DNA of 5,997 nt, from positions 1 to 5,997 of the forward strand of contig LUZO01000070.1 in the NCBI GenBank assembly GCA_001603685.1, in the 5' to 3' direction. The stretch is from Bacteroidales bacterium Bact_23 (GTDB taxonomy: Bacteria; Bacteroidota; Bacteroidia; Bacteroidales; Lentimicrobiaceae). A program made the position numbers and the translations under genes. The notes under the pieces are model-generated. The model was not told where the DNA came from. It saw only the letters and a program-made list of their open reading frames with translations, and searched no databases. Of the stretch, positions 5,886 through 5,997 are shown in pieces (the stretch's first letter is position 1; each line of letters opens with the position of its first letter).

Positions 5886-5997
5886 CGGAGAGTTCTGTTG
5901 CGATAAGCGAAGGGTTATCCCAATCGCCAGCTACTGCAAAACGCCCTGAGTATCAGCTTTTCCAGCCAATTACAAGAGCGCCGGCTCAGCGATATAC
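5886..5997. other. Upstream stretch with no recognised gene
   Basis: I see no supported gene in these 112 bases. One + strand frame stays open from 5876 to the right edge but has no ATG, GTG or TTG start. The minus-strand frames are interrupted by stops. A small inverted repeat, GATAA (5902-5906) with TTATC (5915-5919), flanks GCGAAGGG. The stretch could be the edge of a neighbouring gene or an intergenic region. Confidence 0.5.

Noticed and set aside
5886..5997. Possible gene edge upstream of the glycogen fusion gene
   Set aside because: The one open + strand frame has no start codon in the window and its translation is not recognisable. The minus frames are interrupted. There is not enough to support a gene call.

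Overview
The window looks like chromosomal DNA of a Bacteroidota bacterium, plausibly of the Bacteroidales/Marinilabiliales type. Three things suggest this. Neither complete gene has a Shine-Dalgarno site, and both have A-rich leaders. A good match to the Bacteroidota TTTG / TAnnTTTG promoter lies upstream of the large gene. The large gene joins a eukaryote-type (GT3) glycogen synthase to a DUF3417-type alpha-glucan phosphorylase, a gene pair I associate with this phylum. The assignment is an inference; no rRNA or marker gene is present.

Layout, left to right. (1) Bases 1-116 (+) read as the last 37 codons of an amidase-signature-family gene whose body lies outside the window. (2) Bases 117-683 are a repeat-rich spacer between this gene and the convergent fabG. 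It holds a near-perfect second copy of the amidase tail plus 50 bp of flank (1-166 = 281-446, one mismatch), two copies of a 24-bp GC-rich motif, a short CCTGYCT tract, and an 18-unit tandem array of 7-bp repeats (554-679) ending 4 bp from the fabG stop codon. (3) Bases 684-1430 (-) are a complete fabG. (4) A 69-bp gap contains a small hairpin. (5) Bases 1500-5765 (-) encode a 1421-residue glycogen synthase-phosphorylase fusion. (6) Bases 5766-5997 hold its leader, a potential 5'-end stem-loop, a promoter match, and about 110 bp with nothing recognised.

How the genes relate. The fusion carries both the glucan-elongating enzyme and the phosphorolytic glucan-degrading enzyme in one chain, so it could cover both directions of glycogen storage turnover. 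fabG lies 69 bp downstream on the same strand and may be partly co-transcribed, which would place a fatty acid synthesis enzyme behind a glycogen enzyme. No strong terminator or promoter is visible between them. The most unusual structural signals are the full-length enzyme fusion, the duplicated gene tail, and the heptamer array at the fabG 3' end.
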